Below are positions 28,674 to 37,881 of a stretch of 64,000 nucleotides of DNA, piece after piece. The stretch's first letter is position 1. The number at the start of each line of letters is the position of its first letter. This stretch comes from Planctomycetaceae bacterium (GTDB lineage: Bacteria > Planctomycetota > Planctomycetia > Planctomycetales > Planctomycetaceae), in NCBI GenBank assembly GCA_019636285.1, contig JAHBXV010000012.1:1-64000 (forward strand). The letters run 5' to 3'. The notes below the pieces were generated by a model. That model was not told the origin of the DNA and did not search any database. It saw only the letters and a list, made by a program, of their open reading frames with translations. The position numbers were made by a program, and so were the translations under genes.

Positions 28674-30458
28674 ATGAGTCTGCTCGTTATCGTCGTCGTG
28701 TCGGCCGTTCTACTCACCGTCGCGTACTGGACGTATGGGCCGGTCCTCGCCCGCCTCTTGCGGCTGGATCCAACCGTCAAGACTCCAGCTTACGAGTTCC
28801 GGGACGAGGTCGACTATGCCCCGCTTGAGCCCAATGCCCTGATGAGTCAGCACTTCTCCGCGATTGCCGCCGCCGGGCCGATCGTGGGACCAATTCTGGC
28901 CGGAATCACGTTCGGCTGGGCTCCGGCCATGATCTGGATTCTGTGCGGGTGCATTCTGGTGGGGGGCGTCCACGATTTCACCGCTCTGGTGGCCAGCATT
29001 CGTCACAAGGCCCGGTCGATCGCGGAAGTGGTCCGCGACCACATGAGCCGCCGCGCCTTCCTGCTGTTTCTGACCTTTGTCTGGCTGGCGCTGGTCTACA
29101 TCATCATCGCCTTCACCGACATCACGGCAGGGGCCTTCGTGAAGGATGGCGATCTGGGGGATGGCCGCCCCATCCTCGGCGCGGGGATCGCCTCGTCGTC
29201 GCTGATGTACCTGGCACTTCCTATCATCATGGGCATCCTACTCAAGTACACGAAACTCACGCTCGGATGGGCGACCGTCATCTTCCTACCGCTGGTGGGC
29301 GTGGCGATCTGGGCGGGTCAGCATGTGCCGTTCGATGTCGCCGCGATCGTTCGCTCCTTCAACCCCGGCCTGAGCGAAGCCGAGTCCAAAGATGTTGCCC
29401 ACAAAGTCTGGGACGTCGCGCTCTTGGTGTATTGCTGCGTCGCGTCGGTGGTTCCCATGTGGCTGCTGTTGCAACCGCGCGGCCATCTGGGGGGCTACTT
29501 CCTGTACGTCGCCCTGATTGGCGGGGCGCTGGGGCTGATGCTGGGCGGTGGCACGGTGCAGTATCCCGCGTTTCGCGGCTGGACGGCTCCGACCGGCGAA
29601 ACGCTGGCGCCGTTCCTGTTTATCACCATCGCCTGCGGTGCATGTTCGGGTTTTCATGCCCTGATCGCGTCGGGGACGACGTCGAAACAGTTACGGTATG
29701 AAACCGATGCGAAACTGATTGGCTACGGCACGATGCTGCTCGAAGGCATGGTGGCCATCATCTCGCTCTGCTGCGTGATGCGGCTGTCGCTCGACTCGCC
29801 CCACCTGGCCCGGCCAACGCCGGATTACATCTACGCGCTGGGAATCGGTAGTTTTCTCCAGTCGCTGTCGCTGCCAGCCCACCTGGGCGTTGCCTTTGCC
29901 CTGATGGCGTTTACGACGTTCGTTTACGACACGCTCGATGTCTGCACGCGCCTCGGCCGGTACATCATTCAGGAACTGACCGGCTGGCAGGACGCTCGCG
30001 GCAAATGGCTGGGAACGCTGCTGACGGCTGGCGTGCCGATCTTCTTCGTCACGCAAACCGTGACTGACGCTGCCGGGAAGCCCGTTCCCGTCTGGCGAGT
30101 GTTCTGGCAGTTGTTTGGCGCCAGCAATCAGTTGCTGGCCGCCCTGACGCTCCTGGGGGTCACCGTCTGGTTGTGGAAGACCCGCCGCGCCTGGTGGGTC
30201 TGGCCGGTCGTGGGAATTCCCACCGTGCTGATGTACGTGATGAGCCTGTGGGCGCTGGTGCTGATGATTGGCAATACCTGGCGGCAGATTCAGGCCGCCG
30301 ATCACTTCGTTCTGGTGAATTACCTGCTGTTGGGAATTTCGTCGGCGCTGGTGCTGCTGGCGGCGATGATGCTCGTCGAGGCGTTCATCGCGCTTCGCGG
30401 ATGGCAGCGGGACGACGACGGTTCGGCGAGGCCGCTTCCGGTCGCCGCCTCGGCGTGA
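28674..30458 (+). CDS. cstA: Carbon starvation protein CstA family transporter
   Basis: About 594 residues, shorter than E. coli CstA (701). Many membrane segments. Family blocks: 'DYAPLEPNALMSQHFSAIAAAGPIVGPILAG', 'CILVGGVHDFTALVASIRHKARSI', 'CGACSGFHALIASGTTSKQL' and 'FGASNQLLAALTLLGVTVWL'. CstA-type proteins import peptides or pyruvate, typically under nutrient limitation. Start at ATG 28674; an in-frame GTG at 28665 is possible. Confidence 0.93.
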   Translation: MSLLVIVVVSAVLLTVAYWTYGPVLARLLRLDPTVKTPAYEFRDEVDYAPLEPNALMSQHFSAIAAAGPIVGPILAGITFGWAPAMIWILCGCILVGGVHDFTALVASIRHKARSIAEVVRDHMSRRAFLLFLTFVWLALVYIIIAFTDITAGAFVKDGDLGDGRPILGAGIASSSLMYLALPIIMGILLKYTKLTLGWATVIFLPLVGVAIWAGQHVPFDVAAIVRSFNPGLSEAESKDVAHKVWDVALLVYCCVASVVPMWLLLQPRGHLGGYFLYVALIGGALGLMLGGGTVQYPAFRGWTAPTGETLAPFLFITIACGACSGFHALIASGTTSKQLRYETDAKLIGYGTMLLEGMVAIISLCCVMRLSLDSPHLARPTPDYIYALGIGSFLQSLSLPAHLGVAFALMAFTTFVYDTLDVCTRLGRYIIQELTGWQDARGKWLGTLLTAGVPIFFVTQTVTDAAGKPVPVWRVFWQLFGASNQLLAALTLLGVTVWLWKTRRAWWVWPVVGIPTVLMYVMSLWALVLMIGNTWRQIQAADHFVLVNYLLLGISSALVLLAAMMLVEAFIALRGWQRDDDGSARPLPVAASA

Positions 30459-30510
30459 ATCGGGCGGGTCTTCAACCAGGGGGCAACCCTTTCCAGGGAA
30501 AGACGCGATC

Positions 30511-31383
30511 ATGGTGAAGCGGTGGCTGGTCGGGCTGTTGTGTTTGGGATGGGCGGCAATCGCTCCGGCCGCCGACGTGTTTGATCGTCATACGGCCGAT
30601 CAGCTCCGCCAGGCGCTCGAGTCCGGGACGGCGATCGAATCGCTGACCGTCAATGACTCGGCACGCATCAAGCCTCTCTCGGCCACGGTCAGCACCCCTT
30701 GCGTCGTCTTTCAGACCGACGAAGGAAACCTGACCAAGGCACTCGTAGCATGGGGCTTGCGCAAAGGGCCCGAAGGACCGGTGCCTGTCCTGCTCATCGA
30801 ACGCTACGTCACCTACCGTTCCGATCGACCGGACCTGACGGCGGCTGCCGGCAAGGAAGTGCTGCTGTTTCCCGGCTTTCACTTCAATTTTGACATTGGC
30901 CAGGTGGTGCCTGCCGGGCAGGGCGAAGACCTTACCTTCACGGCCGATTCGGTGCTGGCTGTGGCCGAAAAGGCCCGCATGGTGCCGCTCAACGGATCGC
31001 TGCTCCTCGCGACGGACGACGGTGAAAAAGGACCATCGTCGACTCGCGAGGGGGTTGATCCTCGAGACTTTGCCGGCACGTGGAATGTTGATGCCGACGG
31101 CCGCTGGACCGGTGAATGGACTCTTCGCGTGGCTCCCAATGGCCGGGTTTCCGGTACCTTCGTCGCCACCGAAACACAGAACCGCTATGAAATTTCCGGC
31201 CAGGTGGCCCAACTGCCGCATAACGCTCACTTCGAAATCTTCCTGGCAAACGCCCAGATGTCGGTCGACGCGTTTCTCTGGACGACCGATCGTCAGTCGA
31301 TGGCGGGGACTGTCACGCTGACGGGCCGTAAGTTTGGCTTTCTCGCGAAGCGGGCTCCCCAGGACGAAGCCCCGAAACCGTGA
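30511..31383 (+). CDS. Exported protein of unknown function
   Basis: 290 residues with a signal peptide ('KRWLVGLLCLGWAAIAPAADVFDRHT'). The first part (to about residue 170) has a conserved-looking core 'VLLIERYVTYRSDRP' and 'LLFPGFHFNFDIGQVVPAG'. The last 100 residues form a small beta-barrel-like domain ('FAGTWNVDADGRWTGEWTLRVAPNGRVSGTFVA'). I recognise no enzyme family. It is 52 nt after cstA and 63 nt before the DUF1080 lipoprotein gene, all rightward, so they may be cotranscribed. Confidence 0.6.
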   Translation: MVKRWLVGLLCLGWAAIAPAADVFDRHTADQLRQALESGTAIESLTVNDSARIKPLSATVSTPCVVFQTDEGNLTKALVAWGLRKGPEGPVPVLLIERYVTYRSDRPDLTAAAGKEVLLFPGFHFNFDIGQVVPAGQGEDLTFTADSVLAVAEKARMVPLNGSLLLATDDGEKGPSSTREGVDPRDFAGTWNVDADGRWTGEWTLRVAPNGRVSGTFVATETQNRYEISGQVAQLPHNAHFEIFLANAQMSVDAFLWTTDRQSMAGTVTLTGRKFGFLAKRAPQDEAPKP

Positions 31384-31446
31384 CGATGGCGAAGTCCTGC
31401 CCTGAAGCCGCGCGTTCCCGACAATCCCTTTCGACGAGAACACCTC

Positions 31447-32208
31447 ATGAGCCGCCACGGATTCCGGACGCCCGCGCTGATTGCCATTCTATCCTTCGCG
31501 CTGGGCTGCGATCGTTCTCCGAAGCTCGAAGAGTCGACGCTGATTCCCAGCGATCGCGCGAATAACGACCTCGGCATGGAGTCGGAAGACGGGGAAGTCG
31601 TCAAATGGGAACCCGATACGGGATTCCGGCGGCTGGCGATGGCCGACTTCGATCTGTTTGGCACGACGCCGGAATCGTGGAGTGAAATCCGCGATGGGTT
31701 TCATGTCACGGGCAAGCCCAAGGGCTACTGGTACACGCGAGAATCGTTCGGCAACGTGACCGTTCGCCTGGAATACCGGTTGCGACGCCCCGTCGATCTC
31801 TCCGACGAGCCTTCGTTCAACGGCAACACGGGCTTTTTGTTCTTCATCACCGGAGAACCCAAAGTCTGGCCCATGTCGGTCGAAGTCCAGGGCAAATACT
31901 CCGAGATGGCGACCATCAAGGGGAATGGGGGCGCCGAGAACCCTGTCTGCAAATTTAACGAAGCCGCCCGCGATGGCGCGCGTGCTCCCGTGGGTGAGTG
32001 GAACGGTCTCGAGATCACCACCCGCGATGGCGCGCTCACCGTCAAGCTGAATGGAGAACTGGTCAACGAGAGCGAGCCCGTCTTCCTCAGCGAGGGAGCG
32101 TTCGGCATTCAATCCGAAGGCTTCCCGTTCGAAATCCGCCGCATTCAGGTCCGCGACGACACGATGCCGGCGACCGAGGCATCGGCCGGAGATCAGGCCA
32201 AGGAATAG
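31447..32208 (+). CDS. DUF1080 (3-keto-disaccharide hydrolase-like) lipoprotein
   Basis: 253 residues. N-terminal lipoprotein signal ending 'LSFALGCDRS' (Cys about residue 19). The rest is a concanavalin-like jelly roll of the DUF1080/PF06439 family: 'GYWYTRESFGNVTVRLEYRL', 'NTGFLFFITGEPKVWPMSVEVQG', 'EWNGLEITTRDGALTVKLNGELV', 'GAFGIQSEGFPFEIRRIQVR'. Family members hydrolyse 3-keto-disaccharides; numerous in planctomycetes. Converges on the downstream kinase gene with 23 nt between them. Confidence 0.88.
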   Translation: MSRHGFRTPALIAILSFALGCDRSPKLEESTLIPSDRANNDLGMESEDGEVVKWEPDTGFRRLAMADFDLFGTTPESWSEIRDGFHVTGKPKGYWYTRESFGNVTVRLEYRLRRPVDLSDEPSFNGNTGFLFFITGEPKVWPMSVEVQGKYSEMATIKGNGGAENPVCKFNEAARDGARAPVGEWNGLEITTRDGALTVKLNGELVNESEPVFLSEGAFGIQSEGFPFEIRRIQVRDDTMPATEASAGDQAKE

Positions 32209-32231
32209 CGATGGAGGAAACGAGCCGACGC

Positions 32232-33389
32232 TTAAGAACGCTTGGCCCGGCTGGCCTGTAACTGCTCGATCACCCGAGCAAGTTCGTTCACCATCTCCAG
32301 CGACGTCTGCGGACGGCGTCCCGGATCGACGGCCGTGGCTCGGTCGATAACGCGCGCCAGTTCGAGCGGGACTTCCGGAACCTGCTGGCGGATATCGGGC
32401 ACCCCAGTTTGTAAAATCTCGTTCTTCAGCGCATCGCCACCGAGCCCGGCGAAGGGTTGAGTGAGAGTACACAATTCATACAGGGTCAGGCCCAATCCGT
32501 AGATGTCCGAGCGCGCATCGGCCCAGCCATTGATCTGTTCCGGAGCCATGTACCGCAGCGTTCCCGCGGCCCTCTGGCGTTCCGCCAACTGGCCGCGCTC
32601 GCATTCGAGGGCCAGCCCGAAGTCGGTGACCCAGACTGAACCGTTCCGGTCGATCAAGAGATTCGCCGGCTTGATGTCGCGATGAATGACCCCCCGCTGA
32701 TGGGCGTGCCACAACGCCGAACCGACCTGGGCGGCAATCTTGGCGAACCGGATCCAGCTCTGGCGGCGCAAAAGCCGCCGCCCCGATCGAACCGGCAACA
32801 CGGGAACCAATCGTTCCGACCCGAACGCCCGTTCGATATCGAGACCGGTGACACCGTCGGCTGACGCCCCCAACAGGCGAATCACGCGATCGAGCCCGAT
32901 TCCATTAACAAGGCCCATGGAGAAATAAACAACTCCGCCCTGATCGCCAAAGCTATAGATCGGCACGATGCGTGGATGATTCAGGCCCGCCGCGATGCGC
33001 GCCTCGCGATGCAGCCCGCCAATCGGCGCCGCCAACCCCGGCCGCCGCCGCAACACCTTCACGGCCGCGGGGGTGCGTGTGGTTCGATCGACCGTTTCGT
33101 ACACCACGCCCATGCCGCCGCGGCCCAGTTCGCGCAGCACGCGGTAGGGGCCAACGTCTTCGCCCGTGCGAAAGGGAGACCAGGTCGCGCCGAATTCGTC
33201 GCTATCTCCCCGTTTGCTCTCTTCGAGCAATTGAACGAGCGGCAGCAGCTCGCGCAACTCGCCCGACAAATTGGGATACCGCGTCAGAAAGTCATCGCTC
33301 GACGGATTGTCGCCGCGGCGCACCGACTCAATGAATTCAATCACCAGATCGTCGAAATCGACGGCTTCCTCATCGTTGGAGGAGGCCAT
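32232..33389 (-). CDS. Serine/threonine protein kinase, Hanks type, cytosolic
   Basis: About 385 residues from 'MASSNDEEAVDFDDLVIEFIES'. Residues 10-60 form the acidic leader common in planctomycete kinases ('RGDNPSSDDFLTRYPNLSGELRELLPLV'). Kinase domain about 82-380: glycine loop 'GRGGMGVVYE', Lys111 ('AAVKVL'), catalytic loop 'HRDIKPANLLID' (D238), 'DFG' (D256), 'MAPEQINGWADARSDIYGLG'. An insert (about 172-210) between the N- and C-lobes is longer than usual. There is no membrane segment or sensor domain. The frame extends to a GTG at 33533, but the extra 48 residues are not family-like. Confidence 0.9.
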   Translation of the reverse strand: MASSNDEEAVDFDDLVIEFIESVRRGDNPSSDDFLTRYPNLSGELRELLPLVQLLEESKRGDSDEFGATWSPFRTGEDVGPYRVLRELGRGGMGVVYETVDRTTRTPAAVKVLRRRPGLAAPIGGLHREARIAAGLNHPRIVPIYSFGDQGGVVYFSMGLVNGIGLDRVIRLLGASADGVTGLDIERAFGSERLVPVLPVRSGRRLLRRQSWIRFAKIAAQVGSALWHAHQRGVIHRDIKPANLLIDRNGSVWVTDFGLALECERGQLAERQRAAGTLRYMAPEQINGWADARSDIYGLGLTLYELCTLTQPFAGLGGDALKNEILQTGVPDIRQQVPEVPLELARVIDRATAVDPGRRPQTSLEMVNELARVIEQLQASRAKRS

Positions 33390-33885
33390 TGCAAGAGGTT
33401 CTCGCGAGGCGTGACTGCCATGCGGTTCCACGCCGGGAGAATCAGAGGAAATCACGTCGTCCGCCAAGGTTTCAAGGACCTCCAACACAACCGGTTGTGC
33501 CTGCCAAAAATCCGCTGAATGCTGAGCAAGCACTTAATTGCACAGAGGTTGTGTTGGAATCTCCAGGCCAGTCGATCCTTCCCCGCCGGCACGCTGCCTG
33601 CCGACTTCCATGACGTCGGCCTTCCTTCAGCGGGATCCATCAGCCAACAGAAACGCCAAGTCGACAGGAAATCATCACATACGTTTGTCGAGCTGGCCAG
33701 AAATTCGGCAAATCTCCACCTCCCTTTGTGGATGACTCGGTCCTCGTTCCGTTTGCCCGTTCAGCGACATGAACTGATCAATCCGGTCGCATTTCGCGGG
33801 CAATCCCTTCTCTTTGGCCCCGGTCGGGGCGCTTCCACTCACATTCTTGTTGACAGCGCCCGGCCACCACCGAAATGGTGATCTG
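33390..33885. other. Intergenic region between divergent genes; no gene seen
   Basis: 496 nt between the kinase and peroxidase genes, which are divergent. It should contain both promoters. I see no repeat from the families in this window, no RNA gene and no convincing promoter pair. Both flanking frames extend into it but without family-like residues. Confidence 0.5.
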
Positions 33886-35916
33886 ATGTCACTTGATACC
33901 CCCCTTGCGCGCCGATCTCCGTTACGAACCTGGTTTCGACTCGCGATCGTCCTCGGGCTGGCTCTGCCGGCGCAAGACGCGACCGCGCAGTCGTGGCGAG
34001 ACTGGTTTTCTCGCCCCGCCCCATCGACGGGGCGGCCCATTCGACTCTCGTTGACCGGCGTTCGCGCCATCGACGGATCCAATGGCAGTTCCGGAGGCGG
34101 AACGGCTGGCGAAACGCTGCGCCGCGTGGCCCCCGTGACTTATCCGGGCGATGGCACCGGAAGCACCATGCTCGGCCTCCCCGACCGCGCCAATCCGCGT
34201 ACCATCAGCAACGCTGTCTGCCGCCATCCCGGCGAGGCAATGCCCAATTCTCGCGGCTTCACCGGGTATGTCTGGGCCTGGGGACAACTCATCGATCACG
34301 ATCTCGACCTGTCCGAAACGAGCCCATCGGCGGGAACGGTTCCCATTCCGGTTGAAGACCCGGCCGATCCGCTGGGGCCGCGACCCCTCCCCTTCACGCG
34401 CTCGGCGGTCGCGCCTGGCACGGGAACCGCCGGACGTCCCCGACAGCACACGAACGTGCTCACGGCCTGTATCGATGCGTCGATGGTCTATGGCTCGGAT
34501 GACGTGCGAGCCGCCGCGCTTCGCACATTCTCCGGCGGGCTGCTCAAGACCAGCGATCACGACCTGCTTCCGTTCAATGTCGATGGCCTTCCCAACGGCA
34601 CGCTTCCCACCGGCGGCGGTTCGCCGGCCGAACTGTTTCTCGCGGGCGAAGTCCGCGTCAACGAGAACGCGGTTCTCACGGCCATGCACACGCTGTTCGT
34701 CCGCGAGCACAACCGCCTGGCCGGCATCCTCGCCGTGGTCGACCCCACGGCCGATGACGAAAAGCTGTATCAGATCACCCGCAAAATCGTGTGCGCCGAG
34801 ATTCAGTTGATTACCTATCGCGAGTTCCTGCCAGCACTGCTGGGGCCCCTTTCGCCCAGCCTGGAACTGGGGAGCGGGCGTGCACGCGGCGTCCCCACTG
34901 TTGCGACCGAATTTTCGACCGCGCTGTTCCGCGTCGGCCATACCCTCCTGGCCAGCGAAATTCCGCTGGTTGAGAACGGTCAGGTTCAAAATGCCCTGCT
35001 GCTGCTTGATGTCTTCTTCCGCCCGGACGTGCTGACCTCGGATCCCGCCAATTACGACCGTTTGCTGGAAGGTCTCGTGCATCAGCGATCCGAAGAAATC
35101 GACCTTCAGATTATCGACGACGTTCGCGACTTTCTGTTCGGACCTCCCGGCGCGGGAGGCCAGGATCTCGTCAGCCTGAACATTCAGCGCGGCCGCGACC
35201 ATGGCATTCCCGATTACAACACGGTGCGCGCGGCCTACGGTCTATCGCGCAAGACCAGCTTTTCGCAGATCACGTCCAACAGCACGGCCGCTGCCGCTCT
35301 CGCACAGGTTTACGGCTCGGTGGACAATGTCGACCTGTGGGTGGGCGCTCTCGCCGAAGACCATGTCTCCGGCGCGGGAGTGGGGGAACTGCTGGCCGTG
35401 GGCATCGCCGAACAGTTCGCCCGCGCTCTCGAATCCGACCGCTTCGCGCTGGGGCGCGACCGCGATTTGCGATCGCCCGGCGTGGCGGCGGCCATCAAAC
35501 TCGAAGACGTCACGCTCTCGAACATCATCCGCTGGAATTCGACGGCCACGCTCCTGCCCAAGAATGTGTTTCAAACGGGGACCATGCAGGGGGGGCATGT
35601 CACCATTCAGCACGATCCCAAAGCGGGCCGTTATCACATCACCGGAAACTGCGCCGCGAATCATCTGATGTTGCTGGACGTCGGCATGGGCGTTCTGTGC
35701 ATGGGGGGCGACGGAACGACAATCGACGGCCAGCCGGCGGTCCTCATCGACCTGGGGCCAAAAGACAAGCTGACCATCGACCTGGGAGCCGGAGACGATT
35801 CGCTCACTCTCATGATGGTCAAGGCCAGCGAAGTCCTGGTCCGGCTGGGAAGCGGGACGAATTCGCTGACAACCGCTCTCTGCTCGATCAAGACAATGCG
35901 AGTCGACAGGCCGTGA
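33886..35916 (+). CDS. Animal-type haem peroxidase, exported
   Basis: About 676 residues. An N-terminal signal with a double Arg ('LARRSPLRTWFRLAIVLGLAL..DATAQS'). Peroxidase-cyclooxygenase superfamily motifs: distal region 'GYVWAWGQLIDHDLDLSE' (distal His next to Asp), 'TACIDASMVYGSDD', 'MHTLFVREHNRLAGILA', proximal His in 'STALFRVGHTLL' and 'SLNIQRGRDHGIPDYN'. It would oxidise halides or organics with H2O2 outside the cytoplasm. The C-terminal 130 residues ('IDLGPKDKLTIDLGAGDDSLTL') form a beta-rich extension unlike the animal enzymes. Start at 33886 puts the signal at the N-terminus; no strong ribosome site seen. Confidence 0.88.
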   Translation: MSLDTPLARRSPLRTWFRLAIVLGLALPAQDATAQSWRDWFSRPAPSTGRPIRLSLTGVRAIDGSNGSSGGGTAGETLRRVAPVTYPGDGTGSTMLGLPDRANPRTISNAVCRHPGEAMPNSRGFTGYVWAWGQLIDHDLDLSETSPSAGTVPIPVEDPADPLGPRPLPFTRSAVAPGTGTAGRPRQHTNVLTACIDASMVYGSDDVRAAALRTFSGGLLKTSDHDLLPFNVDGLPNGTLPTGGGSPAELFLAGEVRVNENAVLTAMHTLFVREHNRLAGILAVVDPTADDEKLYQITRKIVCAEIQLITYREFLPALLGPLSPSLELGSGRARGVPTVATEFSTALFRVGHTLLASEIPLVENGQVQNALLLLDVFFRPDVLTSDPANYDRLLEGLVHQRSEEIDLQIIDDVRDFLFGPPGAGGQDLVSLNIQRGRDHGIPDYNTVRAAYGLSRKTSFSQITSNSTAAAALAQVYGSVDNVDLWVGALAEDHVSGAGVGELLAVGIAEQFARALESDRFALGRDRDLRSPGVAAAIKLEDVTLSNIIRWNSTATLLPKNVFQTGTMQGGHVTIQHDPKAGRYHITGNCAANHLMLLDVGMGVLCMGGDGTTIDGQPAVLIDLGPKDKLTIDLGAGDDSLTLMMVKASEVLVRLGSGTNSLTTALCSIKTMRVDRP

Positions 35917-35953
35917 TCGAGTCGGGGAAGACAAAGGAATTCGTCTGTCTTTC

Positions 35954-35984
35954 TTGCTCGACTCTAGACCCTCGACCCTCGACA
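35954..35984. repeat. Repeat family D copy
   Basis: TTGCTCGACTCTAGACCCTC followed by GACCCTCGACAC, the same block as at 8593. It lies 38 nt after the peroxidase stop, inside the 302-nt gap before the Flp pilin gene; the rest of that gap is the pilin leader and shows no gene. Confidence 0.55.
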
Positions 35985-36218
35985 CGGTGCGCATTACAGT
36001 CGGTAAATCCGTCACGCCCGACCCCCGGAACGCCAAATTCGGAACAGTTTTTCAGGCAGTTCCTTCGCCGGCCAAATTTCGACTTAGGTTCTGAATGGTG
36101 GAATTCTTCCCGGATCTTTCGGGAGCAGGTTCGCGGCAGGGGCCTTTCCAGAGCCGGAAGCCGTCGCGAGACCGAGGATTCCCGGAACCTCCGGCTTTGG
36201 TTCGAGACGAGGTGTGTC

Positions 36219-36392
36219 ATGCGGTCATTCCTGAGCTTTGTGCGCGAAGAAGACGGCGTGACGAGTGTCGAATACGCGGTGATGCTGGCGGTGATTCTGC
36301 TGGTGGTGATTAGCGCCATTTCGGCATTCGGCGATCGACAGAACTCGATGTGGACCAACATCCACGGCGAAATGCAGGCCCACGGGATCTAG
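36219..36392 (+). CDS. Flp/Fap-type pilin
   Basis: A 57-residue protein 'MRSFLSFVREEDGVTSVEYA' followed by one hydrophobic helix 'VMLAVILLVVISAISAFG' and a short polar tail. The 'G-VTSVEYAVMLA' segment is the Flp prepilin cleavage site (cut after Gly, with E5 and Y6 of the mature pilin). Flp pilins build tight-adherence (Tad) pili. A GAGG is 6 nt before the ATG. The frame is open far upstream but only this part is coding. No tad/cpa export genes are in the window, so this is an isolated pilin gene. Confidence 0.88.
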   Translation: MRSFLSFVREEDGVTSVEYAVMLAVILLVVISAISAFGDRQNSMWTNIHGEMQAHGI

Positions 36393-36570
36393 GTGAAGCC
36401 GATGGGCCGAATTGGAACAAGGCGTTCGAATTCCTCGGCCCCGAACCGCCCCTGCGGAATGTTCGGACGAAACCTCAATGGCGCCGACTCGCAGGCTCAA
36501 GAAACGAAGCGTTCGGTTTCGCCTAGTGCGAGGTCCGCAGCAGTATTGACGAACGAATGACGACTCGTTG

Positions 36571-37371
36571 ATGCGGCGAAATCTGCCGGTTGGAATTGAC
36601 CGCTTGAAGGCCCCTCAACTAGAACTCGCGGGCGATCAAGGAGGATCGACCGTGCTGCGTGTTCACGAATCTTCGGTTGCGCCGCTTCAGAACCGTCTGG
36701 TCTTGCCGCCGCGACTTTTGCTGCGGTTACTCAATACCCAGGGGCTCCCGTATGGATCGCGAATCCTCGTTGTCGGGTGCGGACGAGGCGAACTGATCTC
36801 GTTTCTGGACGAGATGTCGTTCGACGTCGAGGGGGTCGACGATTCGGCGGAGGCTGTCGCGGTTTCGCGGAAAATCCTGCCCCGTTTCGACATTCGCTTC
36901 GTGCGGCTGTCCGAGGCGCTTCCGGTCAACGACCACCAGTTCGACCTGGTCCTCGTGCAGGATGTTGCCACTTACCAGGGTAACCTGCTGGACGGCGGCG
37001 CCCGCAAGGCGACGGCCAATATGTTGTCGTGCCTGAAGCCGCGCGGCCGGCTCGTCTTTATTCGCCGTTCGCTGGGCCGCTGGGAAGAACTGACGCCGCA
37101 CGAAGAACGCTGCTGGACGCGCCACCTGGCCTGCTTTCCCGGCGACGTGCAGGTGAGCCATTATCCCGATTCGTGGCTGGCACGAATTCCACAATGGCTG
37201 GTGCGCCGCCAGACTCCGCAACCGGGCTACTACACGGTCACCATCGAGTGCCCGCTGCAACTCATCACGCGGGCGGAGTGGATCGACTATGCCCGGCGGG
37301 GTGCCATGACGGGCCGCGGGGCTTGCTGCGACTCGGTGGTCTGCGCCCCGGCGCAGTCGCGGGCGGCGTGA
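36571..37371 (+). CDS. Class I SAM-dependent methyltransferase
   Basis: About 266 residues. The Rossmann core starts 'YGSRILVVGCGRGELISFLD' (SAM-binding GxGxG), continues 'VEGVDDSAEAVAVSRKIL', then 'FDLVLVQDVATYQGNL' and 'ANMLSCLKPRGRLVFIRRS'. It is a Methyltransf_11-like fold; the substrate is unknown. Preceded by the Flp pilin gene in the same direction at a distance of 178 nt. A TTG directly before the ATG is an alternative start; no clear ribosome site is seen. Confidence 0.8.
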   Translation: MRRNLPVGIDRLKAPQLELAGDQGGSTVLRVHESSVAPLQNRLVLPPRLLLRLLNTQGLPYGSRILVVGCGRGELISFLDEMSFDVEGVDDSAEAVAVSRKILPRFDIRFVRLSEALPVNDHQFDLVLVQDVATYQGNLLDGGARKATANMLSCLKPRGRLVFIRRSLGRWEELTPHEERCWTRHLACFPGDVQVSHYPDSWLARIPQWLVRRQTPQPGYYTVTIECPLQLITRAEWIDYARRGAMTGRGACCDSVVCAPAQSRAA

Positions 37372-37379
37372 AGAAGGAA

Positions 37380-37404
37380 GCGCTCCCCGCTGGGTCGCGG
37401 CTAA
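37380..37404. repeat. Short dispersed repeat GCGCTCCCC..GGGTCGCGGCTAA, copy 1
   Basis: Reads GCGCTCCCCGCTGGGTCGCG then GCTAA. A near-identical block lies at 53778-53802. It falls between the convergent methyltransferase and flgD genes. Confidence 0.5.
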
Positions 37405-37417
37405 GGGGCGGGACTCC

Positions 37418-37825
37418 CTACTTGGCGACGCCGATGACGTCTCCCAGCGCGATTCTTTGGTCGTCGCCCAGGTCCAGAATCGTTTTGCCGCCCTCGACGA
37501 TCGCCCGCTCGACGGTGCCAATGACTTCCTTGCCATCGACTTTCGCGGTCACGGTTTTGCCGATGAATGCAGTGGCGTTCGTTAGCTGCTGGCCAAGCGA
37601 GATCGCCTTCAGCGTTTCTTCCAGTTCCAGGTTCGCCGTCAGCGTGCGCATCTGGCTGATCTGGTTGAGGAGAGCCTCGTTGTCGAAGGGCTCGGTCGGA
37701 TCCTGATTCTGCAACTGCGTGATGAGCAGCTTCAGAAAGGTTTCCGATGTCAGACCCGCGAAACCGGTCTTGTTCGGATCGACCGTGGCCGTCTTTGAGT
37801 TGGACGAGGTACCGTTGACGTTCAT
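37418..37825 (-). CDS. flgD: Flagellar hook assembly protein FlgD (short form)
   Basis: 135 residues. Conserved block 'SETFLKLLITQLQNQDPTEPFDNEALLNQISQM' identifies the hook-cap protein that guides FlgE polymerisation. The C-terminal 50 residues ('IGKTVTAKVDGKEVIGTVERA') match only the tudor-like part; the FlgD Ig-like domain present in E. coli is missing, as in some Gram-positive FlgD. It is the last gene of the leftward flagellar cluster in this window, 56 nt after fliK. Confidence 0.92.
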   Translation of the reverse strand: MNVNGTSSNSKTATVDPNKTGFAGLTSETFLKLLITQLQNQDPTEPFDNEALLNQISQMRTLTANLELEETLKAISLGQQLTNATAFIGKTVTAKVDGKEVIGTVERAIVEGGKTILDLGDDQRIALGDVIGVAK

Positions 37826-37881
37826 GTCGCTTCCTTGGCGGGATTCGATGGGCTGGCCGAACCCTGCAACCGGTCGTTTCC

